Assembly: GCA_031292015.1 (NCBI GenBank)
Contig: JARLHY010000098.1
Span: forward strand, 1-64,000
Reading direction: 5' to 3'
DNA length: 64,000 nucleotides
Source of the DNA: Negativicutes bacterium
GTDB lineage: Bacteria; Bacillota_C; Negativicutes; Sporomusales_B; JARLHX01
Positions 35,714-44,755 of the stretch are shown here, piece by piece. Position 1 is the stretch's first letter. Each line of letters begins with the position of its first letter. The notes under the pieces are model-generated. The model did no database searches and was not told where the DNA came from. It was given only the letters and a program-made list of their open reading frames with translations. Both the position numbers and the translations under genes were made by a program.

Positions 35714-37060
35714 TTACATATAGCCCCAGAGCAGTACTCCCACCGAGAAGACCAGCGTCGTCCAGAGCATGCATAGCACGGTATAACCCATGACGTCACT
35801 GAGCTTGAGGCCGGATATGGCCAGGGTCGGCAGCAGCCAGAAGGGCTGGACAAGGTCGTTCCAGGCGTTGCCGAGCATAACGGCCATGGCCGTTTTGCCC
35901 ATGTCGGCCCCGAGGGCTTTGGCGGCTTCAATCATGAAGGGTCCCTGGATTACCCAGTGCCCGCCGGCCGAGGGGGCGAAGAAGTTGATGACAAAAGAGC
36001 TGACCAGCCCCCAGAAGGGCAGGGTGTGCACATTGGAGACGCTGACAAACCACTGGGCCATGGTGTTGACCAGGCCGGAGCCGCCCATCATCGCCATAAT
36101 CCCGGCGTAGAACGGATACTGAAGGATAATCCCGCCGACAGTTTTGGCGCCTTCGCTGAGGGCGGCGATATACTTGGCCGGGGTTCCCATCAACAATACG
36201 CCAAGGAAGATGATGGCAAAGTTGATCATGTTGATATCAAGGGCGCCGCCGCCGTGGAAGTAGTAGGCCAGGTAGCCGAGGCCCACCAGGCCGATGAGGG
36301 CGCTCAGCAGCTTGCTGTTGTTCATTTTTTCGGCGAAAGTCTGGTCGGTCTCCACCTTCTGGGCGGCAGCGGCCTGGTCCTTGAACACCGAAGGGTCGAT
36401 CTCGATGATATCCTTGGGGTTCTTCGGCGAGGACATGGCGTTTAAAATCGGCAGGGTGATCAGCAGGATCACGGTCATAATCAGGATCGGGGCCGAGAAG
36501 ATGGTGTCGGTCAGGGGGACGAGGCCCATGCTTTTTTCAAACGGATGGCCCTTGGTGGCGATCAGGATGGGGATGGTGCCGGTAAAGCCGGTGCCGTAAA
36601 AGACAAAGCCGCTATATGCCGCCGCCATGATCAGCGGATAGTGGACGCCTTTGATGCTCATGGCCAGGCGCCGGGCCACCAGTGCCCCGACGATGAGGCC
36701 GAAGCCCCAGTTCAGGTAGCTGCCTACGCCGCCGACTACCGTAGCAACGGCGATGGCCATGCGCGGGGTTTTGGCGAATTTGACGATAATGTCGACCCCT
36801 TTATCGACAAATGGGGCTCTGGCCAGAACATAGCCGGTGGCCAGCATGGTGGCCATCTGGGTGGTGAAAGGCAGGAGGGACCAGAAGCCCTTGCCCCAGT
36901 ATTCGACCATCTGGAAGGGCGACTTTTGCTGCAGCGCCACTCCCAGTATCAGGGTGAGGAAGGTCAGAACAATGGCGAAAACGAAAGGATCAGGCAGGTA
37001 TTTACGCATCAGGCCGGTGAAGAATTTGGTCATGGATTGCAGAATTGTTTGCACTCTCAA
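35714..37060 (-). CDS. atoE: AtoE-type short-chain fatty acid permease
   Basis: 448 residues with about twelve hydrophobic segments. The opening (MTKFFTGLMRKYLPDPFVFA) and GVGSYLNWGFGLIVGALVARR match the AtoE family, which takes up short-chain fatty acids such as acetoacetate and butyrate. The first possible start is a TTG at 37060 that overlaps the stop of the dehydrogenase gene; a GTG at 37054 is equally possible and a GGGAG site serves both. With the CoA-transferase and thiolase this completes an uptake-activate-cleave route. Confidence 0.9.
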   Translation of the reverse strand: MRVQTILQSMTKFFTGLMRKYLPDPFVFAIVLTFLTLILGVALQQKSPFQMVEYWGKGFWSLLPFTTQMATMLATGYVLARAPFVDKGVDIIVKFAKTPRMAIAVATVVGGVGSYLNWGFGLIVGALVARRLAMSIKGVHYPLIMAAAYSGFVFYGTGFTGTIPILIATKGHPFEKSMGLVPLTDTIFSAPILIMTVILLITLPILNAMSSPKNPKDIIEIDPSVFKDQAAAAQKVETDQTFAEKMNNSKLLSALIGLVGLGYLAYYFHGGGALDINMINFAIIFLGVLLMGTPAKYIAALSEGAKTVGGIILQYPFYAGIMAMMGGSGLVNTMAQWFVSVSNVHTLPFWGLVSSFVINFFAPSAGGHWVIQGPFMIEAAKALGADMGKTAMAVMLGNAWNDLVQPFWLLPTLAISGLKLSDVMGYTVLCMLWTTLVFSVGVLLWGYM

Positions 37061-38022
37061 ATCGCTCCCTTGTCTTTATTGTTTTGGGATGAGGCCAAAA
37101 ACTTCAATAAGTCGATGAGTTGCTGATTCTTGGTGTTGATTACCGCGGGGGCCGATTGTCCCCGCCAGTCGTAAAACCCTTCGCCGGTCTTCAGGCCGAG
37201 GCTGCCTGCCGTCACCTTGTCCCGGAGAATGGTCAGCGGCGACTTGGCATCCTCCAGATCGGGATACAGATACTCGGCGATGGACATGTGGGTGTCAAGC
37301 CCGTTGAAATCCCGCTGCTCCAGCGGACCGGTGAACACCAGCCGTATCGCAAGACTGGTTTTGACCACGGTGTCGATGTCCTCGGCGGTTGCCACGCCTT
37401 TTTCGACAAGGGACATGGCTTCCCGGGCCAGGGCGTGCTGCAGGCGGTTGCCGATAAACCCGGGAACGTCTTTCCTAACCCGCACCGGTCGCTTGCCGAT
37501 TTCGGTCAGCAGCTCCATCGTCCGGACAATGACGTCTTCGGCGGTCGCGTCGCCCTGAATGACTTCGACCAACGGCACAAGATGGGCCGGCATGTAGAAA
37601 TGGGCGCCGATGACCCTGTCCGGCCGGCGGGTCAGCGCCGCCAGTTTGTTGATGGGAATCCCCGAGGTGTTGCTGGCGAAAATGGTCTTTGGGCCGCAGG
37701 CTGCTTCCAACTGGGCGAACAGTTTTTCTTTCAGCTGGATTTTTTCGGGAATGGCCTCAATGACGATGTCGGCGTCTTTCACCCCGACCGCCAGATCGGC
37801 GCTGAAGCTGATTCTGCCCAGGGCGGCGACTTCATCGCCGGCCGCCGCCAGTCCGTTATCCACAAGAAGCCGCAATCCCTCTCGAATTTTTTGCCGGGCG
37901 TTTTCCAGCACCTGCGGGCTGACATCGACCAGGGTCACCTGCTTGCCGCCCTGGGCACAGACCTGGGCGATGCCGTGCCCCATGATGCCGGCGCCGATTA
38001 CCGCGATTTTGTCTAAGCTCAT
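37057..38022 (-). CDS. 3-hydroxyacyl-CoA dehydrogenase
   Basis: 321 residues from the ATG at 38022, with AAGGAGG eight bases upstream; the GTG at 38031 touches that site and is rejected. NAD-binding GAGIMGHGIAQVCAQGG, then EAIPEKIQLKEKLFAQLE, and the catalytic-region FIGNRLQHALAREAM identify the family. It oxidises 3-hydroxyacyl-CoA to 3-oxoacyl-CoA, for example 3-hydroxybutyryl-CoA to acetoacetyl-CoA, which the downstream thiolase cleaves. Confidence 0.94.
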   Translation of the reverse strand: MSLDKIAVIGAGIMGHGIAQVCAQGGKQVTLVDVSPQVLENARQKIREGLRLLVDNGLAAAGDEVAALGRISFSADLAVGVKDADIVIEAIPEKIQLKEKLFAQLEAACGPKTIFASNTSGIPINKLAALTRRPDRVIGAHFYMPAHLVPLVEVIQGDATAEDVIVRTMELLTEIGKRPVRVRKDVPGFIGNRLQHALAREAMSLVEKGVATAEDIDTVVKTSLAIRLVFTGPLEQRDFNGLDTHMSIAEYLYPDLEDAKSPLTILRDKVTAGSLGLKTGEGFYDWRGQSAPAVINTKNQQLIDLLKFLASSQNNKDKGAI

Positions 38023-38082
38023 ACTAGTCACCTCCTTTTTTTTGAATCGACTGTCTGCCGCCGTCCCGCCTGTGCTCGCCGG

Positions 38083-39120
38083 TTAAAGAACAAGCACCGG
38101 TTTGACGACTTTTTTGGCCAGCGCGTCCTCGAAGGCTTTGAGGCCATCCTGGAAGGGATAGAGGGCCATCACCGGCTCAAGGTCGACCTGGCCGCTGGCG
38201 ATAAGCTGCAGGGCCTGTTCGTAATTTTTCCAGGTGCAGGTGTAGCTTGTGTTGACAGTTACTTCATTGCGGATCAGCGGCGTGAAAAAGATGTCGAGCG
38301 GGCGGGAGTAGATGCCCAGCAGCGTGAGCGAGCCGCCTTTTTTGACGATCTCCAGCGCCTTGGCCAGGGCGGGAGCCGCTCCGGAGCACTCCACCACCAC
38401 ATCGGCCGCGGCTGCGCCGGCGATTTCGGCAAGGGCCTTTTTGACGTCCTGACGCTCGGCGTTGATGACGCCGAAGCCCATGCGGCGGGCGATGGGAAGG
38501 CGGGTTTCCTCGTCGATATTGGTGCCGACGACCACGACTTTACCGGCTCCCATGATTTTGGCGCCCTGGGCGGCCATCAGGCCGACGATGCCTGGCCCGA
38601 ACACGACGACGACGTCTGCCGGCCGGATCCCGCTGTTGTCGAACACACCGTGAAAGCTCACGGCGCAGGGCTGGGCGACGGCGGCTTCCTCGAAGGAAAC
38701 GCCGTCCGGCAGGAGATGGACGATGTTTTCCGGCACGCAGATGTATTCGGCCATGCCGCCGTCGACATGAAGTCCGGTCATCCGGTTGTTTTCGCAGATG
38801 TTGGTCCGTCCCTGGTGGCAGTTGGGGCAGTGGCCGCAGTATTGATTGGATTCCCCCATGACCCGCTGCCCGGGCTTGAAGAGAACGGCACCCTCGCCTA
38901 CGGCTTCCACGATGCCGCTGTATTCATGGCCGAGGGTCACGGGAACCTGCATAAATTCATAGCCCTTGGGGTATTCGTAAGCATGCAGGTCGCTGCCGCA
39001 GATGGCGGTGGCCTTTATTTTGATCAGCACATGACCAGGTTTGACTTCGGGTTTGGAAACTTCCAGCAGTTTCACGGCTCCGGGCTCTCTTTGGGTTTTC
39101 ACTAGTGCTTGCGTAATCAT
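38083..39120 (-). CDS. zinc-dependent medium-chain alcohol dehydrogenase
   Basis: 345 residues from the ATG at 39120 beside GAGGGAGG; the in-frame TTG at 39132 overlaps the site. Catalytic zinc residues are in TAICGSD and LGHEYSG, and the four-Cys structural zinc lobe is complete (CGHCPNCHQGRTNIC). The Rossmann segment is VVVFGPGIVGLMAAQ. It resembles the sorbitol, threonine and butanediol dehydrogenase branch. It is the first structural gene after the PucR regulator and probably oxidises a hydroxy group of the operon's substrate. Confidence 0.93.
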   Translation of the reverse strand: MITQALVKTQREPGAVKLLEVSKPEVKPGHVLIKIKATAICGSDLHAYEYPKGYEFMQVPVTLGHEYSGIVEAVGEGAVLFKPGQRVMGESNQYCGHCPNCHQGRTNICENNRMTGLHVDGGMAEYICVPENIVHLLPDGVSFEEAAVAQPCAVSFHGVFDNSGIRPADVVVVFGPGIVGLMAAQGAKIMGAGKVVVVGTNIDEETRLPIARRMGFGVINAERQDVKKALAEIAGAAAADVVVECSGAAPALAKALEIVKKGGSLTLLGIYSRPLDIFFTPLIRNEVTVNTSYTCTWKNYEQALQLIASGQVDLEPVMALYPFQDGLKAFEDALAKKVVKPVLVL

Positions 39121-39167
39121 TACCTCCCTCAAATTACTGAATCTTTTATTAAATTTACGAAATTAAC

Positions 39168-39190
39168 AAAAAAAGCCTTTGTTAAAGGCT
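39168..39190 (-). terminator. terminator of the PucR-family regulator gene
   Basis: Seven-bp stem AGCCTTT/AAAGGCT (39174-39180 with 39184-39190), then on the minus strand TTTTTTTGTT. It separates the regulator from the alcohol dehydrogenase gene, so the catabolic genes must have a promoter in the roughly 50 AT-rich bases that follow, or depend on read-through. Confidence 0.75.
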
Positions 39191-39226
39191 CGAAAAATTA
39201 ACCGGCTTTTTGTAGTTTTCTACAAA

Positions 39227-40789
39227 TCAACTAAAAGTGTGCAACAGATAAGCTGTCGCCAGAATGTAGCGGTCCCTCGGCGCAAAGAAGTCCAGGCCGG
39301 TAATGGACCTGATCTTACCCAGCCGATATCTCACTGTATTGATATGGATATGCATCATTGCCGCCGATTTCTCAAGATCAGGGGAAAAGATAACCGCTGC
39401 CATGGTCTGGAGAAGGTTGGCGTGATACTTGCCGTCATACTCCTGGATAGGCCTGATCACGCTGTCCAGCAGGAGCTCCTGCTCGGGGGTGTCGACCGCT
39501 CTTAAAAGCGCGGTGTGCGCCAGGTATTCGCCGTAGTACAAAAGGCCGGAGCCGCCGAGGGAAACCGATGCTTTCAGAGTGCGTTTGGCTATGCCGTAAC
39601 TTGTCTTGATGGTTGTCGCCTCGGCCACCGAGGGACCGATTCCCACCGAGATGGCCTCTTTGGTGCCTGCTACAAATTCTGCCAGCCTTTTCAGCCATTT
39701 CGGTTTGGCGCCGACGGTGTCTGGGAGCTGGCTGGCGGCGATCAGGACGACTTCATCAGGTTTAATGACAAGCAGGGCGTCGCCGAGGATGTCGCGGACA
39801 GCATAGCCGTAGTGGCGCAGGATTTGAGCGTTGTCAATGTCCGGTTCCCCGGCCTGGAGCTTGATAACGATGATCCGGAAGTGGCCCTGGGGTTTCAGGC
39901 CGAACAGATCCAGACGGTCCCGCAGCTCCTGTTCGTCAAGACTGTTCTTGAACAGTATATCCTCCAAGAGGGAAGATATGAGCTTTTGCTCGGTTTCCAG
40001 CCGGTCGAGCAGTTTCATGGTGAGGAAAGTGGCCAGCTGATGGGCCATCAGGATATAGCGCTCTGACAGGATCCGTTTATCCACAAGCACCAGAAAGCCC
40101 AGCGGATTTTCCTGGGCCACACAGGGGAAAATGTGCAGCCCGTCGCTCCGGCAATGCTGCCAGCCTTGCTTTTCGCCGGAATAGAGGCGTCGCACCTCTT
40201 CGGAGATCGGGCCGACAGGCAGCTGGCGGTTGTCCGGGGCATGCCAGGCAATGAGCTCGTACTGGCGGTTGAGACAAAGACACGGGCAATTTCGCCGCCG
40301 GCTCAGCCCCTGGAGCATGGTGTCAATTTCGCCGCCGGTCACCGCTGCTTTGGACAGTTCCTGATAGTGCTTGTCCACATCAAGCAGCACGTTCATATGA
40401 TAGTCGTTCAATTCTGCGGAAATAGCCTGAATGATCTCGCGAAACTTGGTTTCCCGGCGAATGGCGAACACCGGCAGTCTGAACTGGTTGGCAATGTCGA
40501 TGATGTCCTGGGGAATTTCTTTGACGAAGCGGTTGACCTTGATCCCCATGGCCGCGATGCCGCGTTTGGCCAGCTCGGTGAAAGCGGGAACCTGCAGCTC
40601 GGGATGCTCGACAAAGGCGTACCAGGTGGTCAGGACGAACTCGCCCCCGGTGACCCATTCGTAAAAATCGGGGGCCTCCATGATAGTTACATAGGAAATG
40701 ACGTTGTCAAGGCCCGAGCGGCCAGCAACCAGGGTGGCCCTTTCGGCCATGAAATCGATTTTCAGGACATCTTCTACTGTTACCGCCAT
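39227..40789 (-). CDS. PucR-family transcriptional regulator
   Basis: 520 residues. Residues about 1-125 form the PucR N-terminal ligand domain (TVEDVLKIDFMAERATLVAG, EFVLTTWYAF), the middle contains a CdaR/GGDEF-like domain, and the C terminus is the PucR helix-turn-helix (MMHIHINTVRYRLGKIRSIT). Family members activate purine, amino acid or sugar-acid catabolism genes. Its place directly upstream of the minus-strand operon, in the same direction and with its own terminator, makes that operon the likely target. It is divergent from the sigma-54 activator at 40942. Confidence 0.93.
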   Translation of the reverse strand: MAVTVEDVLKIDFMAERATLVAGRSGLDNVISYVTIMEAPDFYEWVTGGEFVLTTWYAFVEHPELQVPAFTELAKRGIAAMGIKVNRFVKEIPQDIIDIANQFRLPVFAIRRETKFREIIQAISAELNDYHMNVLLDVDKHYQELSKAAVTGGEIDTMLQGLSRRRNCPCLCLNRQYELIAWHAPDNRQLPVGPISEEVRRLYSGEKQGWQHCRSDGLHIFPCVAQENPLGFLVLVDKRILSERYILMAHQLATFLTMKLLDRLETEQKLISSLLEDILFKNSLDEQELRDRLDLFGLKPQGHFRIIVIKLQAGEPDIDNAQILRHYGYAVRDILGDALLVIKPDEVVLIAASQLPDTVGAKPKWLKRLAEFVAGTKEAISVGIGPSVAEATTIKTSYGIAKRTLKASVSLGGSGLLYYGEYLAHTALLRAVDTPEQELLLDSVIRPIQEYDGKYHANLLQTMAAVIFSPDLEKSAAMMHIHINTVRYRLGKIRSITGLDFFAPRDRYILATAYLLHTFS

Positions 40790-40941
40790 GTCCAGCCTCC
40801 ATTAGAATCATTGTCTTGGCTCCGGTATTTGCGTGCGATGGTTATATTTCGGTGCTGCCTGCTGTTTCCCTTTAGCAGGGTATCAAGGACTTTGACATTC
40901 GGCGGCGAATATAGGTGCTAACTTAGCTTCAAGGAGATAAT

Positions 40942-42819
40942 ATGGGCAAGATCACTTTCGTCATTCCCTATCCGGAAATCAGGCCGGTGGTGGAGAGTAT
41001 TTTTGAAGAACAGCAAAACGGCGAGTGGGAACTGGAGATCATCCTGTCGATGGGCGTCAAGGGGATGATCCGTCATAATATCGTCAGCGACGTGGTCGTT
41101 GCCCGGGGCGTGACCGCCGCCGCGCTGAAGCGCGTCCTGCCGGACACGCCCACCGTCGAGCTTCAGGTAAGCGGCTATGACATCATGCGGGCCATCAAGG
41201 AATGTCAGCAGCGGTTCGGTGCCCGCCGGATAGGGATTGTCGGTTCGGAGGAAATGCTTTATGGCGCCAAAGGGATCGAAGAAATCATGCCGGTGGAGCT
41301 TGTTGTCGTCCCGGTGCGGGACGAGGACGACGCTGAACAGAGTATCAGAGACCTGAAAAGCAGCGGCATCGACATCATTATCGGTGGCGTGATGTCCACC
41401 GGGATTGCCGACCGGCTGGGCATCAGCGCCGTGTTTGTCCAGAGCGGCCGGGAGGCCATCTATCACGCCCTGCGGGAGGCGAAGCGGGTGGCGGCCGTCC
41501 GCCGCCAGGAACAGGAGCGTGGCGAACAGTTCCGGGCGATTCTCAACTATTCCAGCGAAGGAGTCATCGCTGTGGATGCCCGCGGTATGATCAACCTTGT
41601 CAATACAGCGGCGGTCAACCTGACGGCGCTGCGGGAGGATGCCATCGGCCGGCACAGCGAACGGATGGTGCCGCAGTTCGGCCTCGACAAGGTGCTGGCC
41701 GACAGCCAGGGCGAACTGGGCGAGATCATCACCATCAACGGACAGCAGATGGCGGTCAACAAAGTGCCGATCATCGTCGGTGAGGATACGGTGGGGGCTG
41801 TGGCCACTTTTCAACCGGTGGCCGCCATTCAGGAACTGGAAGGAAAAATCCGCGAGAAGATATACCGCCGCGGCCATGTCGCCCGCCAGACCTTCGCCGA
41901 TGTTCTCGGCGAGAGCCCGGCGATCCGGCGGGTTGTGGCCATGGCCCACGAGTTTTCCAAGGTCAATTCCAATGTGCTGATTGTCGGTGAAACCGGCACA
42001 GGCAAAGAGGTCTTTGCCCAGAGCATTCACAACGCCAGCAGCCGCGGCCGCGGCCCATTTGTCGCCGTGAACTGCGCGGCCCTGCCGGAGAATCTGCTGG
42101 AAAGCGAACTGTTCGGCTACACCGAGGGGGCCTTTACCGGGGCGGTCCGCGGCGGCAAGATCGGCCTGTTCGAGCAGGCCCACCGCGGCACAATTTTTCT
42201 TGACGAAATTTCGGAAATATCCCCCAAGCTGCAGGGGCGGCTGCTGCGGGTGCTGCAGGAACGGGAGATCATGCGGCTGGGGGACGACCGGGTGGTTCCG
42301 GTGGATCTGAGGATCATCGCCGCCACCAATCGCGAGCTTTACGCCCTGATGCAGGAGGGCGCCTTCCGTCAGGATCTGTACTACCGGCTGGATATTCTCA
42401 GGCTCATTCTGCCGCCTCTCAGGCAGCGCCGGGAAGACATCATTCCGCTGTTCCGCCATTTTCTCAGAATTTACTGCCTGCGGTTCAACAAGGCCGCCAA
42501 GGAAATAAATCCGGCGGCGGAGGCCCGGCTCGCGGCCCACGACTGGCCGGGCAACGTGCGGGAACTGCGCAATATTGCCGAACGCCTGGCTGTGCTGAGC
42601 GGCGGCAGCGTGATCGACGAGCCGGCCCTGGCGGGGGTGCTGCCCCCGGGCGGGCCGTTGACAAGGGAGGTCAGGCCGACCGGCGATCTGAACCAGGATC
42701 TGCTGCTTAAAGCGCTGGCGGACGCGAATTATCACTACGGCAAGGCGGCGGCCATGCTGGGCATCAGCCGGACGACGCTGTGGCGACGGCTTAAAGACAC
42801 TGCCGCACGCAACAATTGA
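40942..42819 (+). CDS. sigma-54-dependent activator with PrpR-N sensor and PAS domain
   Basis: 625 residues. Residues about 1-190 are a PrpR N-terminal sensor domain (VPYPEIRPVV-like opening, GYDIMRAIKECQQRFGARRI, VGSEEM), about 195-300 a PAS domain, about 320-560 the AAA+ core with Walker A GETGTGKE (near 348), sigma-54 contact loop GAFTGA (near 395) and Walker B GTIFLDEI, and the end a Fis-type helix-turn-helix (AAAMLGISRTTLWRRLK). In the family, PrpR senses 2-methylcitrate; here the ligand is unknown. It almost surely activates the -24/-12 promoter at 42952 and the operon behind it. Confidence 0.95.
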   Translation: MGKITFVIPYPEIRPVVESIFEEQQNGEWELEIILSMGVKGMIRHNIVSDVVVARGVTAAALKRVLPDTPTVELQVSGYDIMRAIKECQQRFGARRIGIVGSEEMLYGAKGIEEIMPVELVVVPVRDEDDAEQSIRDLKSSGIDIIIGGVMSTGIADRLGISAVFVQSGREAIYHALREAKRVAAVRRQEQERGEQFRAILNYSSEGVIAVDARGMINLVNTAAVNLTALREDAIGRHSERMVPQFGLDKVLADSQGELGEIITINGQQMAVNKVPIIVGEDTVGAVATFQPVAAIQELEGKIREKIYRRGHVARQTFADVLGESPAIRRVVAMAHEFSKVNSNVLIVGETGTGKEVFAQSIHNASSRGRGPFVAVNCAALPENLLESELFGYTEGAFTGAVRGGKIGLFEQAHRGTIFLDEISEISPKLQGRLLRVLQEREIMRLGDDRVVPVDLRIIAATNRELYALMQEGAFRQDLYYRLDILRLILPPLRQRREDIIPLFRHFLRIYCLRFNKAAKEINPAAEARLAAHDWPGNVRELRNIAERLAVLSGGSVIDEPALAGVLPPGGPLTREVRPTGDLNQDLLLKALADANYHYGKAAAMLGISRTTLWRRLKDTAARNN

Positions 42820-42841
42820 AACAGTTGAAACAATTTGTTGC
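42809..42841 (+). promoter_or_regulatory. candidate upstream activator site for the sigma-54 promoter
   Basis: Two direct copies of TTGAAACA (42816-42823 and 42825-42832) sit inside an outer inverted repeat GCAACAA/TTGTTGC (42809-42815 with 42835-42841). The site overlaps the regulator's stop codon and is about 110 bases upstream of the -24 element, the usual distance for an enhancer-binding protein. Confidence 0.6.
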
Positions 42842-42902
42842 AAAGATGGGGTGCGGCGGCAGCGGTGCGGGGAAATGTGAAAGGGATCACTATGTCCGAA
42901 TG

Positions 42903-42935
42903 ACAGGTGGCGACACCAGTCGTTTTTTTATTTTT
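42903..42935 (+). terminator. probable terminator of the sigma-54 activator gene
   Basis: Short stem AC-A-GGTG/CACC-A-GT (42903-42920, loop GCGA) followed by CGTTTTTTTATTTTT. It would end the regulator's transcript before the sigma-54 promoter. Confidence 0.5.
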
Positions 42936-42951
42936 GCATTTGTCAGAACAT

Positions 42952-42967
42952 TGGCACAGATATTGCA
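42952..42967 (+). promoter_or_regulatory. sigma-54 (-24/-12) promoter of the ten-gene operon
   Basis: TGGCACAGATATTGCA matches TGGCAC-R-N4-TTGCW at every defined base, with ten bases between the GG and GC pairs. It ends 35 bases before the dehydrogenase start and has a sigma-54 activator gene directly upstream. Confidence 0.9.
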
Positions 42968-43002
42968 CTTATCCAGGGTGAATATTCTCAGGAGGTAGAA
43001 CT

Positions 43003-43989
43003 ATGAGTGTAGTCACCAAAGCAGCATTACTCAAGGCTCCTTATGAAATCGGGCTGGTGGAGCGCGAACTCACCGTCGGCGACGACGAAGTCATCGTCAA
43101 AAATCACCTGGTAGGCATCTGCGGCTCGGACAAAAGTTTCTTCAAAGGCCAGCTGCCGCCGAAAACGGCCGAGTTCCGCCAGGATCCCAAATTCCCCTTC
43201 TATCTCGGCCACGAGAGTGGCGGCACGGTGGTGGAGGTGGGGGCAAAGGTGCGGGAATTCCAGCCGGGAGATAAAGTGATGTGTTTCGGCTGGAACAATA
43301 ATTTTGCCGAATACTTTAAGGCTAAGGTGTGGGAGCTTCAGCCGGTGCCGGCGGGCCTTGACATGGACCTGGCCAGCCTGGGCGAACCCATCGCCTGCGC
43401 TATGTTTTCCGGACTGAACTCCGGGACCAACATCGGCGACACCACGGTGGTGATGGGGGGCGGCTTCGCCGGCCAGGTCATCGCCCAGTGCGCCAAGAAG
43501 CAAGGGGCCTCCACTGTGGTGGTGGTGGATGTCGATGACGCCAAGCTGGCTATCGCCAAGCGGCTGGGGGCCGACGTGGTCATCAACGCCATGAACGAAG
43601 ACCCGGTGGCGGTGGTCAAGGACCTCACCGAAGGGGTCGGAGCCGACGTGGTGGTAGAGGCGGCCGGAAGCGAAACCTCGTTTAACGCCGCGTCCGAGCT
43701 GATCAAACACAACGGCATTTTTGTTTTTTACAGCTGGGTCACCACTCCGATCAAACTCAATATCAGCCGCTGGCACGACGACGGCCTGGATTTCCGCAAC
43801 ACCTGCCTGGTGCATCACACTCGCGAACAGCGCCATGTGTGGACTCCCTGGGCGCTGAAACCGGTAATCAAAGGCCTGGTGGAGGTAAAACCGCTGATTA
43901 CCCATGAGTTTAAACTGGACGATATCGCCGCCGCCTTCGATCTGGCGGTGAGGGACGACAGCGCCGTCAAAATCGTGCTGCGCCCTTAG
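43003..43989 (+). CDS. zinc-type medium-chain dehydrogenase
   Basis: 328 residues, with AGGAGGT upstream. It is an MDR-fold oxidoreductase: GICGSDKSFFKG and LGHESGGTVVEVG hold the catalytic-zinc Cys and His-Glu, and VVMGGGFAGQVIAQCAKK is the NAD site. The four-Cys structural-zinc lobe is absent: where the 38083 enzyme has CGHCPNC this one runs GDKVMCFGWNNNFAEYF. First gene of the sigma-54 operon. Such enzymes oxidise secondary alcohols of polyols, sugar acids or hydroxy acids; the substrate here is likely the imported compound or its first product. Confidence 0.9.
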   Translation: MSVVTKAALLKAPYEIGLVERELTVGDDEVIVKNHLVGICGSDKSFFKGQLPPKTAEFRQDPKFPFYLGHESGGTVVEVGAKVREFQPGDKVMCFGWNNNFAEYFKAKVWELQPVPAGLDMDLASLGEPIACAMFSGLNSGTNIGDTTVVMGGGFAGQVIAQCAKKQGASTVVVVDVDDAKLAIAKRLGADVVINAMNEDPVAVVKDLTEGVGADVVVEAAGSETSFNAASELIKHNGIFVFYSWVTTPIKLNISRWHDDGLDFRNTCLVHHTREQRHVWTPWALKPVIKGLVEVKPLITHEFKLDDIAAAFDLAVRDDSAVKIVLRP

Positions 43990-44008
43990 TATTAGGAGGT
44001 AGGACCGG

Positions 44009-44755
44009 ATGAAAGTAAAGGAAGAGAAGTGCGTGGGCTGCGGCCGCTGCCGGGCCTACTGCACGATGGGAGCCATCGGCTTCGTGCGGGACGGCCGCGG
44101 CCGGGTGTGCGCCAGCGTCGATCAGCAGGAATGCGTCGACTGCGGGGTGTGTTTCCGGGCCGGCGTCTGCCCGGCGGACGCGCTTTACGAGCCGTTGCCC
44201 CAGTGGCCGCGGTCGGTGCGCGGCACCTTCAGCAATCCGCTGGTGGAGCACAAAGAAACCCGCGTTCCCGGGCGCGGCACCGAAGAGATGAAAACCAGCG
44301 ACGTGACCGGCCGCTTCAAATGGGGTGAAGCCGGGATGGCGGTGGAAATGGGACGGCCGAGCATCGGGGCCCGGTTCAGCGATATTGAAAAGGTAACCAT
44401 GGCCATCGCCGCTCTGGGGGGCATCAATTTCGAGCCCAAGAATCCGCTCACCGGGCTGATGACCGACAAAACGACCGGCAAGATGAATGATGAGTTGATG
44501 GAGGAAAAGGTGCTGTCGGCGATTATCGAGATGACGGTGCCGGTGGACAGAGTGCCTGAGGTGATCGACGCAGTCCGCAAGGTCGCCGGGGAACTGTCCA
44601 CGGTATGCAGCTTTGATCTCACGGCCAAGGTCGACCAGGACGGTTCGATCAAGGCCTTTGAGCTGGCCCGCGGTGCAGGCGTCAAGCCCACCATCAACGG
44701 CAAGACCAATCTTGGCCTCGGACGGCCGCTGTTTGTCGAGGAGGCAAAAGCATGA
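44009..44755 (+). CDS. two-[4Fe-4S] protein with conserved unknown C-terminal domain (A1)
   Basis: 248 residues. The first 60 form a ferredoxin module: Cys8-x2-Cys11-x2-Cys14-x3-Cys18, and Cys42-x2-Cys45-x2-Cys48-x5-Cys54, the last with two extra residues compared with normal ferredoxins. The remaining 190 residues form a domain I do not recognise, marked by VPGRGTEEMKT, EMGRPSIGARFSDIEKV and EEKVLSAIIEM, ending NLGLGRPL. The C-terminal part (KVLSAIIEMTVPVDRVPEVIDAV) looks like an alpha-beta regulatory fold, as inference. It is a full-length paralogue of the protein at 49653. Its stop overlaps the next gene (B1) by four bases, so A1 and B1 are probably made together as a complex. Confidence 0.8.
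   Translation: MKVKEEKCVGCGRCRAYCTMGAIGFVRDGRGRVCASVDQQECVDCGVCFRAGVCPADALYEPLPQWPRSVRGTFSNPLVEHKETRVPGRGTEEMKTSDVTGRFKWGEAGMAVEMGRPSIGARFSDIEKVTMAIAALGGINFEPKNPLTGLMTDKTTGKMNDELMEEKVLSAIIEMTVPVDRVPEVIDAVRKVAGELSTVCSFDLTAKVDQDGSIKAFELARGAGVKPTINGKTNLGLGRPLFVEEAKA

Noticed and set aside
40817..40832. TGGCTCCGGTATTTGC upstream of the first sigma-54 activator, resembling a -24/-12 promoter
   Set aside because: The GG and GC pairs are eleven bases apart rather than ten and the TGGCAC box is degenerate, so RNA polymerase with sigma-54 is unlikely to use it.
40918..42843. A 641-codon minus-strand frame opposite the sigma-54 activator
   Set aside because: It mirrors a gene with complete PrpR-N, AAA+ and Fis motifs and its own product matches nothing I know.
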